Source of the DNA: Pseudomonas kitaguniensis | GTDB lineage: Bacteria; Pseudomonadota; Gammaproteobacteria; Pseudomonadales; Pseudomonadaceae | NCBI RefSeq assembly: GCF_009296165.1 | Contig: NZ_VUAZ01000007.1 | Span: 1-64,000, forward strand | DNA length: 64,000 nt | Direction of reading: 5' to 3' | Shown: in pieces, positions 48,367-57,732 of the stretch | How the letters are laid out: each line of letters opens with the position of its first letter | How positions within the stretch are numbered: position 1 is the stretch's first letter | Program-made: the position numbers and the translations under genes | The notes under the pieces: model-generated | The model's input: the letters and a program-made list of their open reading frames with translations, nothing else | Told to the model about the DNA's origin: nothing | The model's database searches: none

Positions 48367-49824
48367 ATGCGGTTGCGACGATGGATACACGCCAGCGCGA
48401 TGGCGCTGGGCTTTGGCCTGTTGCTGGCGGGTTGTGCCACGCCTTCAAGCACGGGAACCGGGCAGAGCCTGGACGCATTGCTGGCCGACCCGGCGCTGTA
48501 TGGCGCGACTGTTTCGCTGACGGTGCGTGACGCGCGCAGTGGCAACACGCTGTATCAACACAACCCGAACACGCGGCTGGTGCCGGCTTCGAACCTCAAG
48601 CTGCTGACCACGGCGGCGGCGATGGACGTGCTGGGGCCGCAGTACCGTTTTGCCACGCAACTGCTCAGCAACGGCATACGCCAGGGTGATCGCCTGACCG
48701 GCAATTTGTACCTGCGCGGCCTGGGTGACCCAACCCTGCAGTTCGCTGATTACCAGGCACTGGCGGCGCAACTGGCCAGCCAGGGTGTGCGCCAGGTGCA
48801 GGGCGACTTGGTGTTCGACGACACCTGGTTTGACGACGAGCGGCTGGGTGTCGATTGGTCGCATGATGACGAAACCACCTACTACGGCGCGCAGATTTCA
48901 GCGCTGACCGTGTCACCCAATACAGATTTCGACGCGGGCAGCGTACGGGTCACGGCCAAGGCGCCAGTGGCCGTCGGCCGGCCGGTAAACGTCGACATCT
49001 ACCCGCCCACGGATTACCTGCAACTGAGTAATCGCGCGGTCAGCGGGCCAGGCAATACCTATGCGATCAACCGTCGCCATGGCACCAACCTGTTGCAGCT
49101 CAGCGGCGCCATCGCGCCGGGCAAGCAGAGCGCGCAACTGGTCAGCGTGTGGGAGCCGACGCAGTTGGTCGCCAACCTGTTCGAGCAAGCGCTGGCGCAG
49201 CAGGGCATTAAGGTGTTTGGGCGCCGTGTGATCGGCGGCGCAACCCCGACCACGGCGACGCAGCTGGCCGAGCACCAGTCGGCGCCATTGCAGGAGTTGA
49301 TCACGCCGCTGCTCAAACTCTCGAACAACAACATGTCTGAAGCCTTGCTCAAGGCGATGGGCCGCCAGAGCGCCAACAGCGGTACGGCGGCGGCAGGTGT
49401 GGTGGCGGTGGCGGGGTTTCTCAAGCGTCAGGGGCTGGACAGCGCAACGCTGAACCAGGTTGACGGTTCGGGCCTGTCGCGGCGTAACCTGGTGTCGTCG
49501 CACACCCTCACCGACCTGCTACTGGCGGCGAGCAAACAGCCGTGGTTCAACGCCTGGTACAACGCATTGCCGATTGCCGGCAACAGCGACCGCATGATCG
49601 GCGGCAGCCTGCGTTATCGCTTGCGCGGCACGCCGGCCGAAAACAACCTGCATGCCAAGACCGGCTCCATGGGCGGCGTGTCGAGCTTGAGCGGTTACCT
49701 CACCGACGCTTGCGGGCGCAAACGGGTGTTCGCCATGCTGACCAATAACTACGTGGTGGCCGGCGCGCAGGTCAAGGCCTTGGAAAATCGTGTGGTGCTG
49801 GCCCTGTCAGGTTGTGACAATTGA
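48367..49824 (+). CDS. dacB: D-alanyl-D-alanine carboxypeptidase/endopeptidase (PBP4 type)
   Basis: Peptidoglycan hydrolase of 485 aa of the DacB/PBP4 class (peptidase S13). The N-terminus MRLRRWIHASAMALGFGLLL ends in a lipobox LAGC (Cys22), so this copy may be a lipoprotein. Active-site motifs are SxxK in PASNLKLLT, SxN in SNNNMSE, and KTG in HAKTGSMGG. Length and spacing fit class C low-molecular-mass PBPs. Confidence 0.93.
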   Translation: MRLRRWIHASAMALGFGLLLAGCATPSSTGTGQSLDALLADPALYGATVSLTVRDARSGNTLYQHNPNTRLVPASNLKLLTTAAAMDVLGPQYRFATQLLSNGIRQGDRLTGNLYLRGLGDPTLQFADYQALAAQLASQGVRQVQGDLVFDDTWFDDERLGVDWSHDDETTYYGAQISALTVSPNTDFDAGSVRVTAKAPVAVGRPVNVDIYPPTDYLQLSNRAVSGPGNTYAINRRHGTNLLQLSGAIAPGKQSAQLVSVWEPTQLVANLFEQALAQQGIKVFGRRVIGGATPTTATQLAEHQSAPLQELITPLLKLSNNNMSEALLKAMGRQSANSGTAAAGVVAVAGFLKRQGLDSATLNQVDGSGLSRRNLVSSHTLTDLLLAASKQPWFNAWYNALPIAGNSDRMIGGSLRYRLRGTPAENNLHAKTGSMGGVSSLSGYLTDACGRKRVFAMLTNNYVVAGAQVKALENRVVLALSGCDN

Positions 49825-49825
49825 T

Positions 49826-50605
49826 TCAAGGCTGATAGCCCATCCGCCAACTCACGGCCCGCGTCGCCGCCAGCAAGCGCTGCGCTGCCGGGCCGTGTTC
49901 GTCGGCATGGAACAGTGAGGTGGGGCCAACCACCGTCATCACCGCCGCCACGTGCCCGACCGCATTAAACACCGGCGCCGACAACGCATCGACACCCGGC
50001 ATCAGCAACCCATGCACAAAATGCAGGCCACGGCGGCGGATCTGCTCGCACGCGCTGGCGTAGGCTTGCTCGTCGGCCAAGGCATGCGCGCTACCGGCTT
50101 GCACCTCGCGTTCACGCAGCTCCACGGTTTCCCGCGAGGGCAGGAAAGCGCTGAACACCAGCCCGGTGGACGAACTGAGCAGCGGCAAAACCGAACCCAA
50201 TTGCGTCACCACGGTGATCGCGCGTACCGCCGGCTCAATGTGCACCACCGTCGCGCCCTGGTTACCCCACACGGCCAGAAAGCAGGTTTCATTCAACTCA
50301 TCGCGCAACTCCGCCAGCGGCAGCGCGCCGACTTTCAACACGTCCATGCTGCTCAGCGCAGCCAGGCCCACGCGCAACGCTTCGCGGCCCAGGCCGTAAT
50401 GGTTGGTGGCGGTGTTCTGTTCGGCAAACCCCGAGGCAATCAGCGCCTGCAAATAGCGGTGCACTTTGCTCGCCGGCATTTGCACATGCTCCGCCAGGCG
50501 CGACAGCGAGGTGGCCGGCGACAGTTCGGCAAGCGCCTTGAGAATATCGGTGCCCACTTCGGCCGAGCGGACTTTCTGTTTACCGGTGTCGCGGGGCTTT
50601 TCCAT
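49826..50605 (-). CDS. hmgR: IclR-family repressor of homogentisate catabolism HmgR
   Basis: Regulator of 259 aa with an N-terminal winged HTH (SLSRLAEHVQMPASKVHRYL) and a C-terminal IclR effector domain. It is divergent from hmgA, as in P. putida, where HmgR represses the pathway and homogentisate releases it. The start is placed at MEKPRDTGKQKVRSAEVG (50605), matching that protein. An earlier in-frame ATG would overlap the operator region. Confidence 0.9.
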   Translation of the reverse strand: MEKPRDTGKQKVRSAEVGTDILKALAELSPATSLSRLAEHVQMPASKVHRYLQALIASGFAEQNTATNHYGLGREALRVGLAALSSMDVLKVGALPLAELRDELNETCFLAVWGNQGATVVHIEPAVRAITVVTQLGSVLPLLSSSTGLVFSAFLPSRETVELREREVQAGSAHALADEQAYASACEQIRRRGLHFVHGLLMPGVDALSAPVFNAVGHVAAVMTVVGPTSLFHADEHGPAAQRLLAATRAVSWRMGYQP

Positions 50606-50669
50606 GGGGGCGCGGGAATCCGAAAGATGAATGGGCGTCTTTATAGCTTGACGCTCAAGAGTGATCAAA

Positions 50670-50684
50670 TTACGTTATGCGTAA
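50670..50684. promoter_or_regulatory. Candidate HmgR operator
   Basis: TTACG-TTATG-CGTAA is a perfect inverted repeat with a 5-bp centre, located midway between the divergent hmgR and hmgA starts, 41 bp before hmgA. It is the best palindrome in the gap. Confidence 0.6.
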
Positions 50685-50725
50685 ACCGATTACGATAAAA
50701 ATAACAGACCCTCAGAGGACGCTGC

Positions 50726-52009
50726 ATGAACCTCGAATACCTGTCGGGCTTCGGCAATCAATTCGCCAGCGAAGCCCTGCCCGGCGCGCTGCCCGTTGGC
50801 CAGAACTCCCCGCAAAAAGCCCCTTACGGCCTGTACGCCGAACTGTTCTCCGGCACCGCGTTCACCATGCTCCGCAGCGAAGCCCGGCGCACCTGGCTGT
50901 ACCGCATTCAGCCGTCGGCCAATCACCCGGCGTTCGTCAAACTTGAGCGGCAACTGGCCGGTGGGCCGCTGGGCGCGGTGACGCCGAATCGGCTGCGCTG
51001 GAACCCGCTGGAGATGCCCGGCGAGCCCACGGATTTTATCGACGGGCTGGCAGGCATGGTCGCCAACGCGGCGTCGGAACAGGCGTCAGGCATCAGCATT
51101 TACAATTACCAGGCCAATCGCTCGATGGAGCGGGTGTTCTTCAACGCCGATGGCGAATTGTTGATCGTCCCCCAGCAAGGTCGCCTGCGCATTGCCACTG
51201 AGTTGGGCGCGCTGGACGTCGAACCGCTGGAAATCGCCGTGCTGCCGCGTGGCCTGAAATTTCGCGTCGAGCTGCTCGATGCTCAAGCGCGCGGCTATGT
51301 CGCGGAAAACCACGGCGCGCCGCTGCGTCTGCCCGACCTTGGCCCGATTGGCAGCAATGGCCTGGCCAACCCGCGTGACTTCCTCACCCCGGTCGCGCGG
51401 TACGAAGACCTCAAGCAACCGACCACACTGGTGCAAAAATTTCTCGGCGAACTGTGGGCCTGCGAGTTGGACCATTCGCCGCTGAACGTGGTGGCCTGGC
51501 ACGGCAATAACGTGCCATACAAATACGACCTGCGCCGCTTCAACACCCTCGGCACGGTGAGTTTTGACCACCCGGACCCGTCGATTTTCACCGTGCTGAC
51601 CTCGCCCACCAGCGTGCACGGCCTGGCCAACCTCGACTTTGTGATCTTCCCGCCACGCTGGATGGTGGCCGAAAACACCTTCCGTCCGCCGTGGTTCCAC
51701 CGCAACCTGATGAACGAATACATGGGCTTGATCCAGGGCGCGTACGACGCCAAGGCCGAGGGTTTCCTGCCCGGCGGCGCGTCGCTGCACAGCTGCATGA
51801 GCGCCCATGGCCCGGACGGCGAAACCTGCACCAAGGCGATCAACGCAGAACTGGCGCCGCACAAGATCGATAACACCATGGCCTTCATGTTCGAAACCAG
51901 CCAAGTGCTGCGCCCCACCCAGTTCGCCCTTGAATGCGCGCAACTGCAAACCAGCTATGACGCGTGCTGGGCCTCGCTGCCTGCCACCTTCAACCCGAAC
52001 CGGAGATAA
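50726..52009 (+). CDS. hmgA: Homogentisate 1,2-dioxygenase
   Basis: Ring-cleaving Fe(II) dioxygenase of 427 aa that converts homogentisate to maleylacetoacetate, in the tyrosine/phenylalanine pathway. The family opening is [19 protein letters not shown]. Conserved blocks [19 protein letters not shown] and [14 protein letters not shown] contain the iron and active-site histidines. AGAGGA is 8 nt before the ATG. It starts a three-gene operon. Confidence 0.97.
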   Translation: MNLEYLSGFGNQFASEALPGALPVGQNSPQKAPYGLYAELFSGTAFTMLRSEARRTWLYRIQPSANHPAFVKLERQLAGGPLGAVTPNRLRWNPLEMPGEPTDFIDGLAGMVANAASEQASGISIYNYQANRSMERVFFNADGELLIVPQQGRLRIATELGALDVEPLEIAVLPRGLKFRVELLDAQARGYVAENHGAPLRLPDLGPIGSNGLANPRDFLTPVARYEDLKQPTTLVQKFLGELWACELDHSPLNVVAWHGNNVPYKYDLRRFNTLGTVSFDHPDPSIFTVLTSPTSVHGLANLDFVIFPPRWMVAENTFRPPWFHRNLMNEYMGLIQGAYDAKAEGFLPGGASLHSCMSAHGPDGETCTKAINAELAPHKIDNTMAFMFETSQVLRPTQFALECAQLQTSYDACWASLPATFNPNRR

Positions 52010-52012
52010 CCC

Positions 52013-53299
52013 ATGACTCAGCCAACACTTGCCCGCAGTTGGGTGAACTCCGCCAACGGCCACCGCGATTTCCCCCTGCAAAACTTGCCGCTGGGCGTGT
52101 TCAGCATCAACGGCTCGGCACCGCGCAGTGGCGTGGCGATTGGTGATTCGATTCTCGACCTGCATGCGGCGCTGGACGAATTTGACGGCGACGCCCGGCG
52201 TGCGGTTGAAGCGGCCGCCGGTGGCCAGTTGAATGCATTCTTCGAACTCGGCCGTGGCCCGCGCGTAGCCTTGCGCGAGCGCCTGTTGGAACTGCTCGCC
52301 GAAGGCAGCCCGTTGCAAGCGCGTGAGGCGCAGGTGCTGCACCGCGCCGCCGACTGCGAGTTGCATTTGCCGGCGAACATCAGCGACTACACCGACTTCT
52401 ATGTCGGCATCGAGCACGCGCAAAACGTCGGCAAACTGTTCCGCCCTGATAGCCCCTTGCTGCCTAACTACAAATACGTGCCGATTGGTTACCACGGGCG
52501 CGCCTCGACTGTTCGCCCCTCCGGCACGCAGGTGCGGCGCCCCAAAGGCCAGACGCTGCCCGCTGGCCACACCGAGCCGACGTTCGGCCCGTGCGCGCGC
52601 CTGGATTTCGAACTGGAACTGGGCATCTGGATCGGCCAGGGCAATGCCATTGGCGACGCGATTGCGATTGGCGATGCCGCCGAGCATATCGCCGGTTTCT
52701 GCCTGCTCAACGACTGGTCGGCGCGCGATATTCAGGCGTGGGAATACCAGCCGCTGGGGCCGTTTTTGTCGAAAAGCTTCATTACCAGCATTTCGCCGTG
52801 GGTCGTCACGGCAGAGGCGCTGGAGCCATTTCGCACGGCCCAACCGGCGCGCCCTGAAGGCGACCCGCAGCCGCTGTCTTACCTGCTGGACCCGCGTGAT
52901 CAGGCGGCTGGCGGCTTTGATATCGAATTGGAGGCGTTGCTGACCACCGCCGCCATGCGCGAACAAAACCTGCCGGCCCATCGCCTGACGCTGAGCAACA
53001 CCCAGTACATGTACTGGACCGTGGCGCAAATGGTCGCGCATCACAGCGTCAACGGTTGCCAGTTGCAGGCCGGTGACCTGTTTGGTTCGGGCACCTTGTC
53101 GGGGCCGCAGCCAGCGCAATTCGGCAGCCTCTTGGAGATCACCGAAGGCGGCAAAAAGCCGATTGAATTGGCCTCCGGCGAGGTGCGCAAGTTCCTTGAG
53201 GACGGCGATGAAATCATCCTGCGTGCGCGTTGCAGCCGCGAAGGTTTTGCCTCCATCGGCTTCGGCGAATGCCGTGGCACTGTGGTCGCGGCGCGCTAA
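52013..53299 (+). CDS. fahA: Fumarylacetoacetase
   Basis: Metal-dependent hydrolase of 428 aa that splits fumarylacetoacetate into fumarate and acetoacetate, the last step of the pathway. Typical blocks are ISDYTDFYVGIEHAQNVG, PIGYHGRASTV, LNDWSARDIQAWEYQPLGPF and SGTLSGP. It follows hmgA by 3 bp with a GGAG site. Confidence 0.97.
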   Translation: MTQPTLARSWVNSANGHRDFPLQNLPLGVFSINGSAPRSGVAIGDSILDLHAALDEFDGDARRAVEAAAGGQLNAFFELGRGPRVALRERLLELLAEGSPLQAREAQVLHRAADCELHLPANISDYTDFYVGIEHAQNVGKLFRPDSPLLPNYKYVPIGYHGRASTVRPSGTQVRRPKGQTLPAGHTEPTFGPCARLDFELELGIWIGQGNAIGDAIAIGDAAEHIAGFCLLNDWSARDIQAWEYQPLGPFLSKSFITSISPWVVTAEALEPFRTAQPARPEGDPQPLSYLLDPRDQAAGGFDIELEALLTTAAMREQNLPAHRLTLSNTQYMYWTVAQMVAHHSVNGCQLQAGDLFGSGTLSGPQPAQFGSLLEITEGGKKPIELASGEVRKFLEDGDEIILRARCSREGFASIGFGECRGTVVAAR

Positions 53300-53311
53300 G
53301 AGGGCAGGGTG

Positions 53312-53947
53312 ATGGAACTCTATACCTATTACCGCTCGACCTCGTCGTACCGCGTGCGTATCGCCTTGGCGCTCAAGGGTCTGGACTTCACGGCGCTGCC
53401 GGTGAATTTGCTGGTGCCGGCAGGCGGCGCCAATCGCCAGCCCGAGTATTTGGCGATCAACCCGCAGGGCCGCGTGCCGGCCTTGCGCACCGACGACGGC
53501 GACCTGTTAATTCAATCGCCGGCGATCATCGAGTACCTGGATGAACGTTATCCACAGGCGCCGCTGCTCTCGAAAAACCTGATAACCCGTGCACATGAGC
53601 GCGCGGTGGCGTCGATCATCGGCTGCGATATTCACCCGCTGCACAACTCCAGCCCGCAGAACCTGCTGCGGCAGTGGGGGCATGATGAGGCGCAAGTGCT
53701 CGAATGGATCGGGCATTGGGTCAGCCAGGGCTTGGCGACGGTAGAACAGTTGATTGGCGACACGGGGTTTTGTTTCGGCGAGCAGCCGGGGCTCGCGGAC
53801 GCGTTCCTGATTCCGCAGTTGTATGCAGCGGAGCGCTTCAAGGTGCCGCTGGCGGCGTACCCGCGAATCGGCCGGGTGGCCGCGTTGGCGGCGCAGCATC
53901 CGGCGTTTGTGCAGGCGCATCCGGCCAATCAGCCGGATACACCCTGA
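53312..53947 (+). CDS. maiA: Maleylacetoacetate isomerase
   Basis: Zeta-class GST-fold enzyme of 211 aa that isomerises maleylacetoacetate to fumarylacetoacetate. The N-terminal motif YRSTSSYRVRIALALKGL holds the glutathione-binding serines, and the NPQGRVPAL block has the cis-Pro. ATG at 53312 is preferred; a GTG 3 bp upstream is equally possible. It completes the hmg operon. Confidence 0.95.
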   Translation: MELYTYYRSTSSYRVRIALALKGLDFTALPVNLLVPAGGANRQPEYLAINPQGRVPALRTDDGDLLIQSPAIIEYLDERYPQAPLLSKNLITRAHERAVASIIGCDIHPLHNSSPQNLLRQWGHDEAQVLEWIGHWVSQGLATVEQLIGDTGFCFGEQPGLADAFLIPQLYAAERFKVPLAAYPRIGRVAALAAQHPAFVQAHPANQPDTP

Positions 53948-54006
53948 GTCATTGAGGGCGCTGATTTTTTGGAGAGTGGGCTGCTGTGGTGAGCAAGCCA
54001 AGTATT

Positions 54007-54810
54007 TCAGTGCACGACCGCGCTGGGCGGCAGGCTGCCCAGCCGCTCGGTCAAGCGCAGGCGCTGGATCGGGTCTTCGCTGAGCAATAAGGCATGTTCC
54101 AGGTCAAAACGCTCGGCGCTCGGGCAATCCAGGCGCTGGTACAGGCTGGCCCGCGCCAAGTAATCGGCGGCGCTGGCATTGCCCAGCTCCAGCACGCGTT
54201 CGGCATCGACCAAGGCGGCCAGCGGCGCGTCGTTGGAGAGGTGCAGTTGGCGCAGGTTGCGAGACAGCCGTTGCAGGATCGAGCGCGGTTCGGCGGTGAT
54301 CAGGTGGTCGGCGTGCAACTTAAGGTTCGGCCCGTACTGACGGTGCAGCAATTCGCGACAGTCATTCGGGTACAGGCGCCGCCCGCCGCACGGGTCGAGC
54401 AAATGATCGGCACCGGGCACGCGCAGCAAAAAATGCCCAGGGAAGTTCACGCCGACCATGGGGATGTTCAAGCGCCGTGCCATCTCCAGCGCGATCAGGC
54501 CCATGGCCAGAGGTTGCCCGCGTTTGCGCTGCAGCACTTGGTCGAGCAAAGCAGCGGCGGGGCGCAGCGGGCTAAAGTCGTCCTGAGCATACCCGAGGTC
54601 GTTCATCCGTCGCAGCAGTGGCTGGCCGAGTTCATCTGCCGGCAACAGCGGCATGCCGGTGCTGAGCTGTTGTTGCAGCACGCTGAGTTCTTGCAGGATC
54701 ATCGGCGGCCGCACGTCCGAGTCGTGCTCGGCAGCAATCCACAGCGCCGCTTCAAACAGCGCAGGGGGTGAACGGTCCAGGCAGGCGAAAAAAGCTTTGC
54801 GGGGATTCAT
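54007..54810 (-). CDS. SirB1-family / transglutaminase-like protein
   Basis: Cytoplasmic protein of 267 aa with the SirB1 pattern VLQRKRGQPLAMGLIALEMA, PMVGVNFPGHFLLRV and LDPCGGRRL, followed by TPR-like helical sequence at the C-terminus. No signal peptide or membrane segment is seen. The domain is transglutaminase-like, but the Cys of classical transglutaminases is not obvious; a role is not known. Confidence 0.85.
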   Translation of the reverse strand: MNPRKAFFACLDRSPPALFEAALWIAAEHDSDVRPPMILQELSVLQQQLSTGMPLLPADELGQPLLRRMNDLGYAQDDFSPLRPAAALLDQVLQRKRGQPLAMGLIALEMARRLNIPMVGVNFPGHFLLRVPGADHLLDPCGGRRLYPNDCRELLHRQYGPNLKLHADHLITAEPRSILQRLSRNLRQLHLSNDAPLAALVDAERVLELGNASAADYLARASLYQRLDCPSAERFDLEHALLLSEDPIQRLRLTERLGSLPPSAVVH

Positions 54811-54997
54811 TGCATTCTCCGGCGTATGCCCCCGTTTTAGCCTTGCTGCGAATTTTCGTCCAGTGACTTAATAAATTTCCTGCCTGCTTATGTCACAGGT
54901 CCCACAAAATCGGCTGGGCTTATTCCAGCGCACTTCAGCAGTTTTCTGCCGCAAGCCTATACTTGGCCTCTAACAGACGTGATCCGGGAGCTTGACG

Positions 54998-56016
54998 ATG
55001 TTTGCTCTCATGCACAGCAACCGCCTTGAATCGCTGCACCTGAGCATCGACCCGGTGACCGGGCTGAAAGCCGTGATAGCCATTCATAACAGCCGCTTGG
55101 GCCCAGCCTTGGGCGGTTGTCGCTATCTTGCCTACGCCGACGATGAAAGTGCCGTGGCCGATGCCGCGCGCCTGGCCCGGGGCATGAGCTACAAAGCCGC
55201 GCTGGCCGGCCTGCCAGTGGGCGGCGGCACGGCGGTGATCATCCGCCCGGTGCACGTCGAAAGCCGCGCGGCCTTGTTTGAGGCGTTCGGCCGCTGCATC
55301 GAAAGGCTCGACGGCCGCTTCATCACCGCCATCGACAGCGGCACCTCGGTGGCCGACATGGATTGCATCGCTCAACACACCCGCTTCGTCACCAGCACCA
55401 CCGCCGCCGGCGACCCCGCGCCGCATGCCGCCATGGGTGTGTTCACCGGCATTCGCACCACCGCCATGGCGCGTTTGGGCAGCGACAACCTCGAAGGCTT
55501 GCGCGTGGCGGTTCAAGGCCTCGGCAACGTAGGTTATGCACTGGCCGAACAACTGCACGCCGCCGGCGCTGAACTGTTGGTCAGCGACATCGACCCCGGC
55601 AAAGTGCAACTGGCCATGGAACAACTTGGCGCCCACCCCATCGCCAACGACGCCTTGCTCAGTACGCCCTGCGACATCCTCGCGCCTGCGGCCTCGGCGC
55701 CGTGTTCAACCGGCACAGCGTCGGCCAACTGCGCTGCGCAGCCGTGGCCGGTTCCGCCAGCGCGCAACTGAGCAACCTCGACATCGCCGACCAGTTGGAG
55801 GCGCGCGGCATCCTCTACGCCCCGGACTACGTGATCAACTCCGGCGGCCTGATCTACGTCGCGCTCAAACACGGCGGCGCCGAGCTGGCCGACATCACCG
55901 CGCACCTGTCGAACATCGGCACCCGCCTCACCGAAATCTTCGCCCACGCCCAAGCCGAAAAACGCTCACCCGCACGCGTCGCAGACGAATTGGCCGAGCG
56001 CCTGCTGTACAAATAA
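54998..56016 (+). pseudogene. Leu/Glu/Phe/Val dehydrogenase, frameshifted and lacking the catalytic Lys
   Basis: NAD-dependent amino-acid dehydrogenase (LeuDH type) of about 339 aa if the frame is repaired. Start at 54998 with GGGAG upstream. The N-terminal part has MSYKAALAGLPVGGGTAVII, where relatives have GGGK; the Lys is the catalytic residue in LeuDH. The Rossmann motif is VQGLGNVGYALAEQ. A C is missing near 55685 (CGCGCCTGCGG; CGCGCCCTGCGG restores frame), and the C-terminal part continues one frame over as GAVFNRHSVGQLR to 56016. Both defects together fit a decaying gene better than one error alone. Confidence 0.88.
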
Positions 56017-56025
56017 GCCAGGCAT

Positions 56026-56054
56026 TAAAAAGCCCTGAATCGTTGATTCAGGGC
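56026..56054 (-). terminator. Terminator of yebG
   Basis: GCCCTGAAT (56032-56040) and ATTCAGGGC (56046-56054) form a 9-bp stem with a 5-nt loop, and on the minus strand TTTTT follows. It sits directly past the yebG stop and just past the dehydrogenase stop on the other strand. Confidence 0.85.
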
Positions 56055-56069
56055 CTGTTCAATTCGGGC

Positions 56070-56330
56070 TTACTCCGCCGCTGCGTTGAGCAACTCGGAC
56101 AAGGCATCCGGTTGGCTCTTGAACGCCTTGGCAAACACATCGCGATTCTTCGCCATGTAGATACCGGCTTCTTCCACCTGCTGCTCGCTCAGCGACGGCA
56201 CGGCTTTTTGCAACACTTCTGCCAGCAACTCAGCGAGTTCAAGCATCTTGTCATGACGATCAGCTTCGGCTTTATCCATGAACAAACGCTCCAGATCTCG
56301 GCTGCTGCGGTATACCACTTCGACGGCCAT
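56070..56330 (-). CDS. yebG: DNA damage-inducible protein YebG
   Basis: Small cytoplasmic protein of 86 aa of the YebG family. The opening MAVEVVYRSSRDLERLFMDK is characteristic. A perfect-looking LexA box upstream (56374-56389) places it in the SOS regulon, as in E. coli. Its biochemical role is not known. Confidence 0.9.
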   Translation of the reverse strand: MAVEVVYRSSRDLERLFMDKAEADRHDKMLELAELLAEVLQKAVPSLSEQQVEEAGIYMAKNRDVFAKAFKSQPDALSELLNAAAE

Positions 56331-56373
56331 TCACCACCTCACATGCCTTCACGATAGTTGTCTTTTGCGAATA

Positions 56374-56389
56374 CTGTATTTATATACAG
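56374..56389 (-). promoter_or_regulatory. LexA box (SOS box) of yebG
   Basis: CTGTATTTATATACAG fits the gamma-proteobacterial LexA consensus CTGT-N8-ACAG, with an AT-rich palindromic centre. It lies 44 bp upstream of the yebG start. Confidence 0.88.
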
Positions 56390-56599
56390 CAAAAAGAGTA
56401 AGCCAAACCGCCGGGTTTGGGTAGTAGTTTTTTAATGTAGCCGGGAAATAGGGGTTTGCTACAACGGAAATTTCGTACGGCGCGGTGAGGTTGCCGCGTA
56501 ATCCTGCGTTGGTTTACCTTCTCCGGGTCTTGCAGCTGCAGGGCCGAGCTTGGCGGCTCGATTAAGGTAAACCTATTCAGTTAACTACGGAGCTGCACA

Positions 56600-56860
56600 A
56601 TGGGAACAAATACCTCCCGTAACGCCGACCATTTGAATCCAGAGCCGCCTGTCACGCTCTTCAACGTAACCCGGAAAACTGACACCGAAACCCTACTGGC
56701 CAACGCCAGTGAAACCTTAAGCAGTGCCCGTGAAATGGCCAATACGCTGGCATTTGACCTTGAAGGTCCGCAGCGAAGCCTGGTACTGGCTATTCACCAG
56801 TTGGTTGAAATGGGCGGCCTGCTTGTCGAACGAGCACTGGAGCAAGTCGCCCCAGCCTGA
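56600..56860 (+). CDS. DUF6124/DUF3077-like small protein
   Basis: Hypothetical protein of 86 aa, recognisable as a small Pseudomonas family with a conserved C-terminal half: LLANASETLSSAREMANTLA and RSLVLAIHQLVEMGGLLVER. It is mainly helical and lacks a signal peptide or membrane segment. GGAGC lies 8 nt before the ATG. No function is known. Confidence 0.72.
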   Translation: MGTNTSRNADHLNPEPPVTLFNVTRKTDTETLLANASETLSSAREMANTLAFDLEGPQRSLVLAIHQLVEMGGLLVERALEQVAPA

Positions 56861-57243
56861 CGCCAATCCGGCGCTCGCAAGCCTGTTCTGGCTTACACAC
56901 CTGTTCAGGCCTGCGAGGTTATCGTGGCGAGCGCGCCCTTTGTGGCGAGCGGGCTTGCTCGCGTTGGGCTGCGAAGCGGCCCCAATTCAGGCGATGATGT
57001 TTTTTCAGGTAAAACCGGGTTGCAGGTTTCAGGGCCGCTGCGCGCCCCATCGGGAGCAAGCCCCCTCGCCACTGCAAGCCGCCTTCCCACAGCGCCCCCC
57101 GCCACAGGTTATGTGTTTGCCTTGTGTCTCATGTCAGGCGGCCATCATCTCACTTCCCAGCCTCTGGCCTTTTTTCTGCATGCAGAATAACCGTCACGTC
57201 CAACCCGCATTATCCGGTCGAGCCGACCTAAGGAAACATCATC
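56861..57243. other. Intergenic region with a degenerate REP doublet
   Basis: No gene is seen in these 383 bp. The main content is the composite repeat at 56941-57073; the last 50 bp hold the ribosome site of psiE. Confidence 0.55.
56941..57073. repeat. Composite or degenerate REP doublet
   Basis: TGTGGCGAGCGGGCTTGCTC at the left and CGGGAGCAAGCCCCCTCGCCA at the right are REP arms of two different subtypes, GCGGGCTTGCTCGCG and GGAGCAAGCCCCCTC. The centre is longer (about 85 bp) than in the other doublets, so this may be a hybrid or inserted copy. Confidence 0.65.
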
Positions 57244-57732
57244 GTGAAAATCAACTGGGCCGAAAGGCTGCGCCAGCAAGTCCATGGGCTGGCTGAGTCG
57301 CTGGGCAACCTGTTCGTCGAGACCTTCCACTACCTGGCGCTGTTCGCCATTGGTGCGGTGACCGCTTGGGCCGCGGTGATGGAATTTCTGGGAATGCTGG
57401 AGAACGGTCACATCAAGATTGATGACATCTTGCTGCTGTTCATCTACCTGGAATTGGGCGCGATGGTCGGGATTTACTTCAAGACCAACCACATGCCGGT
57501 GCGCTTTCTGATCTACGTGGCAATCACCGCATTAACCCGCCTGCTGATCTCCAACGTGTCCCACCACAACCCGCCCGACATCGGCATCATCTACCTGTGC
57601 GGCGGTATTCTGCTGTTGGCGTTCTCGATTCTGGTGGTGCGCTATGCGTCGTCGGCCTTCCCGTCGATGAAGATCGAAGGCCCGCGCCGCAAGGGCGGGG
57701 CCAGCCTGGAGACCGAGAAGGGCGAGCTTTAA
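57244..57732 (+). CDS. psiE: Phosphate-starvation-inducible protein PsiE
   Basis: Inner-membrane protein of 162 aa in the PsiE family. Four membrane segments can be seen (about residues 25-45, 57-75, 83-102, 112-134). The start is GTG at 57244 with AAGGA about 9 nt upstream. No PHO box was identified, so regulation by phosphate is from the family only. The C-terminal 30 residues are charged and cytoplasmic. Confidence 0.88.
   Translation: MKINWAERLRQQVHGLAESLGNLFVETFHYLALFAIGAVTAWAAVMEFLGMLENGHIKIDDILLLFIYLELGAMVGIYFKTNHMPVRFLIYVAITALTRLLISNVSHHNPPDIGIIYLCGGILLLAFSILVVRYASSAFPSMKIEGPRRKGGASLETEKGEL

Noticed and set aside
51086..53119. 677-codon open frame on the minus strand
   Set aside because: It spans parts of hmgA and fahA in antisense, with no recognisable motif or ribosome site.
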